A stretch of DNA of 64,000 bases from a virus: positions 62,001 to 126,000 of the IMG/VR virus record IMGVR_UViG_3300020204_000009; one strand, given 5' to 3'. The position numbers and the translations under genes were made by a program. Under the pieces are notes generated by a model, which had not been told where the DNA came from, did no database searches, and saw only the letters and a list, made by a program, of their open reading frames with translations. Positions 60,721 through 64,000 of the stretch are shown piece after piece (the first letter of the stretch is position 1; each line of letters begins with the position of its first letter).

Positions 60721-63700
60721 ATGCCAGCAGTTGACCCGAACGTATACGCACTGAGTATTCAGTTACAATTAGACTCTCAAGAGGCTTTCTCCACTCTTGA
60801 TCGGTTTGGGGAGTCTATTACCGCTGTCGAAGAGCAGATGGCAAAGGCCGCTGATAAAGCTCTTCATAACATCAACAATATCGTTCAGCAGATCGAAACG
60901 TCTTTGATGCATGTGACCGATTTAATTGGTCAGATGGATATGAGTGCGGTCAAAGTAGCGTCTAGTCTAGATTCTATCAATCGATCGACAACGGATAGCC
61001 AAAAAACAACTGAAGAAGATCTTGATAATTTATTGAAACAACGGGATCTTTGGGAAGAAGTCGTAGACTTTTACGCTGAAGTCACAGAATCGCTTGAACA
61101 ACATTTGAAGTTGCATACTCGTGATGTTAAATTGCTGGATGATATTCATCAAGCGATTCTTACCAAGAATATAGGCCACAATGATCAAAATAAGTTTATC
61201 GATGCTGGAAACAAAGGATTACAACACGGTAATAAGTTAGCTCGTGGTCAGCGAGATGCAGTCAAGGCAATAGCGGATATGTGGCATAGTGTGTCGGCTG
61301 CCCTTGCTGGTACTGTTGCATATTACGCGAAGGTTGATCAAGGCACTGAAGCGTTCGTCCAAACAAATTATCGAGCGTATGGGTCACAGCAATTATTATT
61401 GCAGTCAACCCGACAACTTTCCACTGAGCTTGGTGTTTCCGCTGAAACTGCAATTGCGACCTATAAAGCCCTTGCGGATGTTCGTACACCGCGAGAGGAA
61501 ATTGAGAAGTATGCACAAGTAGTGGCGATGGCTAATCGCACTACGGGTGCGAATATCCAGACATTGGCGATTTATACGGCCAGAATGCGGGCACTTGGCT
61601 TGACTGCTGGACCATTGCAGCAGCATATCGCCAGATTGACGGAACAAATGAGAAAATTCGGCTTGACAGCCGATGATGTCAACCGACTGATGAATAATAC
61701 TTCTAGTAGTGCCGCAGACTTAAGAGACCTATTTGGTGGCAATACAGAAGAAGTTAAGAAATTCGAAGCGACATTTGCCGCTTTATCCGGCATGGCTAAA
61801 CAATATGGGTGGGAGGTATCACAAATTGCCCAATTCCAAAAAAATGCGACTAACCCAGAGCGGTGGATATCATTAGGTAATCAGACTGATATGGTGATTC
61901 AGGGTGCGGAGGATTACCAAGCTGCATTGCTGAAAATTGGTAGTCGATTAAGCACTATGCAGGCTGAGATGGATGCTGCTGGTGGTGCTGCGACAAATCA
62001 AGGCATGCAAATAAAAAACGAAATGGTAGGCTTGTTAGATGCTATTGGTGCTAATGAAGATTCGGGAAAAGCTTTAATTGATATGTATAGACAAGCCAGC
62101 AAGGAAGCTGGTGGAGCGGCATCTTCGGCTGCCGACTTCCAGCGTGTCATGGATACTATGTCCAATAGTATGGACAATCAATATGCAGAATCAATGGCTG
62201 CATTATATGCCGAATTTGAACGTCTAAAGAATACTTTTGGTGCTCTGTCAAGTAGTGTATTACAATTTGTTGCTGATGGATTGATGTATCTCATATCGGC
62301 ATTAAATAAAATTCTATATCCCATAAGTGTAGTTATTACCAAAGTTTTACAATTCATCAATTTACTTGAAAAAATCCCGATACTCGGACGATATATTACC
62401 TATTTAAAAATCATCGTAGCAGTATTGGTCGTCGCCGGTGCTGTCTTCTTGGCTGCTGCTGGTGGAATATCGATATTTGCACTTGCGGTGGGATCGGCTA
62501 GTGGAATAGTCACTGGTGCGATTAATATAGTGACATCGATGGCTCAAGCGATGGTGTCTGTCGCTCGTGCAGTCGGTGAATCAATTGTTATTATACTACA
62601 AAGCCTCGGTCAAGGATTGGCCGCCCTTGGGAGATCTGTCCAGCCGGTTATGCTGCCATTATTGGCACTTGGATTAGCATTAATGATGGTTGGTGCTGCG
62701 GCGTGGATGTTCGCACAAGCTGTCAAGACAATCGCTGAAGTGGGTGAGGCAGCTATTAAGGTTACCTTGGGTATGCTTGTCGCCATTGGTCTTCTAGGGC
62801 TTATGTTAGTTGGCTTGGGATACCTTGCAGGTCCTGTTGCGGGCGGTGTTTTGGCAATTGCTGGTGCAATTCTGTTGGTCGGCCTTGCTGCTATGCTGAT
62901 GGGCCTTGGGATTATGTGGGCTGCACAGGGCCTGCAAATCATGGCCCAAGTTATCAGCGTCGGACTAGTGACGCAGTTGCCGACGCTGGCTCTTGGTCTG
63001 ATAGCTCTCGGTTTGGCTGCATTGGTTGCCGCTCCTGGTTTGGTGCTTCTCGGCGTTGCGTTGTTGTTCGTTGGTCTTGGGCTAACGTTAATTGCATCAG
63101 CACTGGTATTACTTTCTACTGCTTTGGAGAATCTTTCAGGGGTTAAGCTTGTTCAAGTCGCTACGGGATTCTTACAAGCATCATTAATATTTATAGCCGC
63201 TGCTGGTATTGCGATCGTTGCTGGAGTATTATTGCTTGCAGCATCAATAATACTTGTCCCAGCAGCGTTAGCACTATTGGTCGCGTCGTTAATTTTATCG
63301 CTCGCTGGTGTTATATTCTTTATAGCAGCGAGCATGATTGCTATTGGTGCTGCATTACTGGCGGTCGGTGTGTCATTGCTGTTACCGGTAGCTGCAATGG
63401 TATTCACTGCCGGGGTCATGATCGGCGTCGGTGGCTTGATGATGTTGGCTGGTATGATCGCAATGTTAGCGGCAGTTGCTCTGATGACCGGTCTATCTTT
63501 CATATTGCTGCTCGCGTCGATTGCGTTGGGCACCGCTATTGCATTGCTAGTTCCGATCGCTGGAATGGTGATGGGCGTCGGGGTACTGATGTATGTAGGC
63601 GGTTTAATGATGGTTATGGCTGGGACACTGATGGTGATGGCTGGTATGCTGTTCACCACGGGCGGATTGATGCTAATGGCGTCGGCGGCATACTTGTACA

Positions 63701-64000
63701 TGGCCGGTACAATGATGATGATTGCCGGTAGTGTTCTTGTTGACGGATCGATGTTGTTAATTATAGCTTCGACATGGCTATTTGTAGCATCGCTTGAAAT
63801 GTTGAAGGCTGGTATGGCCATCCTGCCTGGATCATATATGATATATCTCGGTCTGTCATTGCTACAGATGGCTGTGTCAAGATTTGCTAACACCATTGAA
63901 CAAATTAAGATCGTTGGTGAGGGCATACTCAAATTAGCAACAGCCTTCAAGATGATTCAAGACATTCCTGCCAGCAAATTGAAAGATGTTGCCGCTGATG
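60721..64000 (+). CDS. Tail tape measure protein, 3' end cut by window
   Basis: At least 1093 residues from ATG 60721 (GAGG six bases upstream), open to the window end. The first 230 residues are coiled-coil and helical (MPAVDPNVYALSIQLQLDSQEAFSTLDRF...). From about residue 560 (62400) to 1040 the chain is a nearly unbroken series of hydrophobic Ala/Gly/Val/Leu/Met-rich segments with repeats of short G-x-x-M/L motifs, as in tape measure proteins that pass through the membrane. It sets tail length and helps DNA entry. It lies after the hub rather than after tube and chaperone genes, which is a T4-unlike order. Confidence 0.85.
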   Translation, partial: MPAVDPNVYALSIQLQLDSQEAFSTLDRFGESITAVEEQMAKAADKALHNINNIVQQIETSLMHVTDLIGQMDMSAVKVASSLDSINRSTTDSQKTTEEDLDNLLKQRDLWEEVVDFYAEVTESLEQHLKLHTRDVKLLDDIHQAILTKNIGHNDQNKFIDAGNKGLQHGNKLARGQRDAVKAIADMWHSVSAALAGTVAYYAKVDQGTEAFVQTNYRAYGSQQLLLQSTRQLSTELGVSAETAIATYKALADVRTPREEIEKYAQVVAMANRTTGANIQTLAIYTARMRALGLTAGPLQQHIARLTEQMRKFGLTADDVNRLMNNTSSSAADLRDLFGGNTEEVKKFEATFAALSGMAKQYGWEVSQIAQFQKNATNPERWISLGNQTDMVIQGAEDYQAALLKIGSRLSTMQAEMDAAGGAATNQGMQIKNEMVGLLDAIGANEDSGKALIDMYRQASKEAGGAASSAADFQRVMDTMSNSMDNQYAESMAALYAEFERLKNTFGALSSSVLQFVADGLMYLISALNKILYPISVVITKVLQFINLLEKIPILGRYITYLKIIVAVLVVAGAVFLAAAGGISIFALAVGSASGIVTGAINIVTSMAQAMVSVARAVGESIVIILQSLGQGLAALGRSVQPVMLPLLALGLALMMVGAAAWMFAQAVKTIAEVGEAAIKVTLGMLVAIGLLGLMLVGLGYLAGPVAGGVLAIAGAILLVGLAAMLMGLGIMWAAQGLQIMAQVISVGLVTQLPTLALGLIALGLAALVAAPGLVLLGVALLFVGLGLTLIASALVLLSTALENLSGVKLVQVATGFLQASLIFIAAAGIAIVAGVLLLAASIILVPAALALLVASLILSLAGVIFFIAASMIAIGAALLAVGVSLLLPVAAMVFTAGVMIGVGGLMMLAGMIAMLAAVALMTGLSFILLLASIALGTAIALLVPIAGMVMGVGVLMYVGGLMMVMAGTLMVMAGMLFTTGGLMLMASAAYLYMAGTMMMIAGSVLVDGSMLLIIASTWLFVASLEMLKAGMAILPGSYMIYLGLSLLQMAVSRFANTIEQIKIVGEGILKLATAFKMIQDIPASKLKDVAAD

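Noticed and set aside
63153-63950. 265-codon minus frame at the right end
   Set aside because: Reverse of the repetitive hydrophobic part of the tape measure; Ile/Ala/Thr/Asn/Pro bias follows from the codon pattern on the other strand.
1-64000. CRISPR arrays, insertion sequences, integrase or attachment sites
   Set aside because: No spaced direct repeats, no transposase or integrase motifs and no tRNA-like attachment duplicate were seen.

Overview
The window is one contiguous piece of a large tailed double-stranded DNA phage of myovirus type (Caudoviricetes). The evidence is a contractile-tail module in T4-like order (neck, sheath completion, sheath, tube, baseplate, hub, tape measure) beside a self-sufficient replication set. 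No ribosomal or cellular housekeeping genes are present. Genes are packed with TAATG and ATGA overlaps, mostly on the + strand, with nine short minus-strand genes. The host cannot be read directly. One secreted, Cys-rich, Pro/Ala-tailed protein (41465-41920) resembles small secreted proteins of planctomycetes, which is a weak hint only. Both ends are cut inside genes: an actin-like protein on the left and the tape measure on the right.

Left part (1-21.9 kb), replication and repair. A bacterial-type family C polymerase (DnaE-like) lies on two genes separated by three others. The first carries PHP and the nucleotide-binding GS motif; the second carries the catalytic aspartates, fingers and OB domain plus a decayed copy of the region the first gene already has. 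Then come zinc-ribbon proteins, a FAD-dependent mutase-like enzyme, CMP-Kdo synthetase, RecA, a DnaB-type helicase, a GroES-like co-chaperonin, a diverged family A polymerase without 5' nuclease, a gp32-type single-strand binding protein and a separate FEN-type 5' nuclease. NAD-dependent ligase (35.6 kb) and DnaG-type primase (56.3 kb) complete the set.

Middle part (21.9-42 kb), accessory and glycan genes. Two sulfotransferases, a 2OG-Fe(II) oxygenase, a PD-(D/E)xK nuclease, four glycosyltransferases plus a DUF4422-like protein, a macro-domain protein, an acyl carrier protein, GDP-mannose dehydratase and a dihydroorotase-like protein that has lost its metal ligands. With CMP-Kdo synthetase and the mutase-like enzyme these suggest remodelling of a surface polysaccharide or virion glycan. 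Around 35.1-35.3 kb there is a non-coding stretch with a tRNA-like fold carrying an extra structured block in its D-loop, followed by an 11-bp stem element.

Right part (42-64 kb), virion genes. A small gene of unknown function sits between two strong hairpins and looks highly expressed. It is followed by head/neck candidates, neck proteins, a tail-terminator-like protein, a 952-residue sheath, three tandem tail-tube paralogs, a T4-baseplate-family protein with a probable +1 programmed frameshift, a PAS-domain protein next to a membrane-anchored coiled coil, the primase, a WGR-domain protein (minus strand), a baseplate hub protein and the tape measure.

All calls come from reading motifs by eye; no database search was possible. 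Fold-level calls on diverged proteins (neck, terminator, hub, RNase H-like) are tentative.
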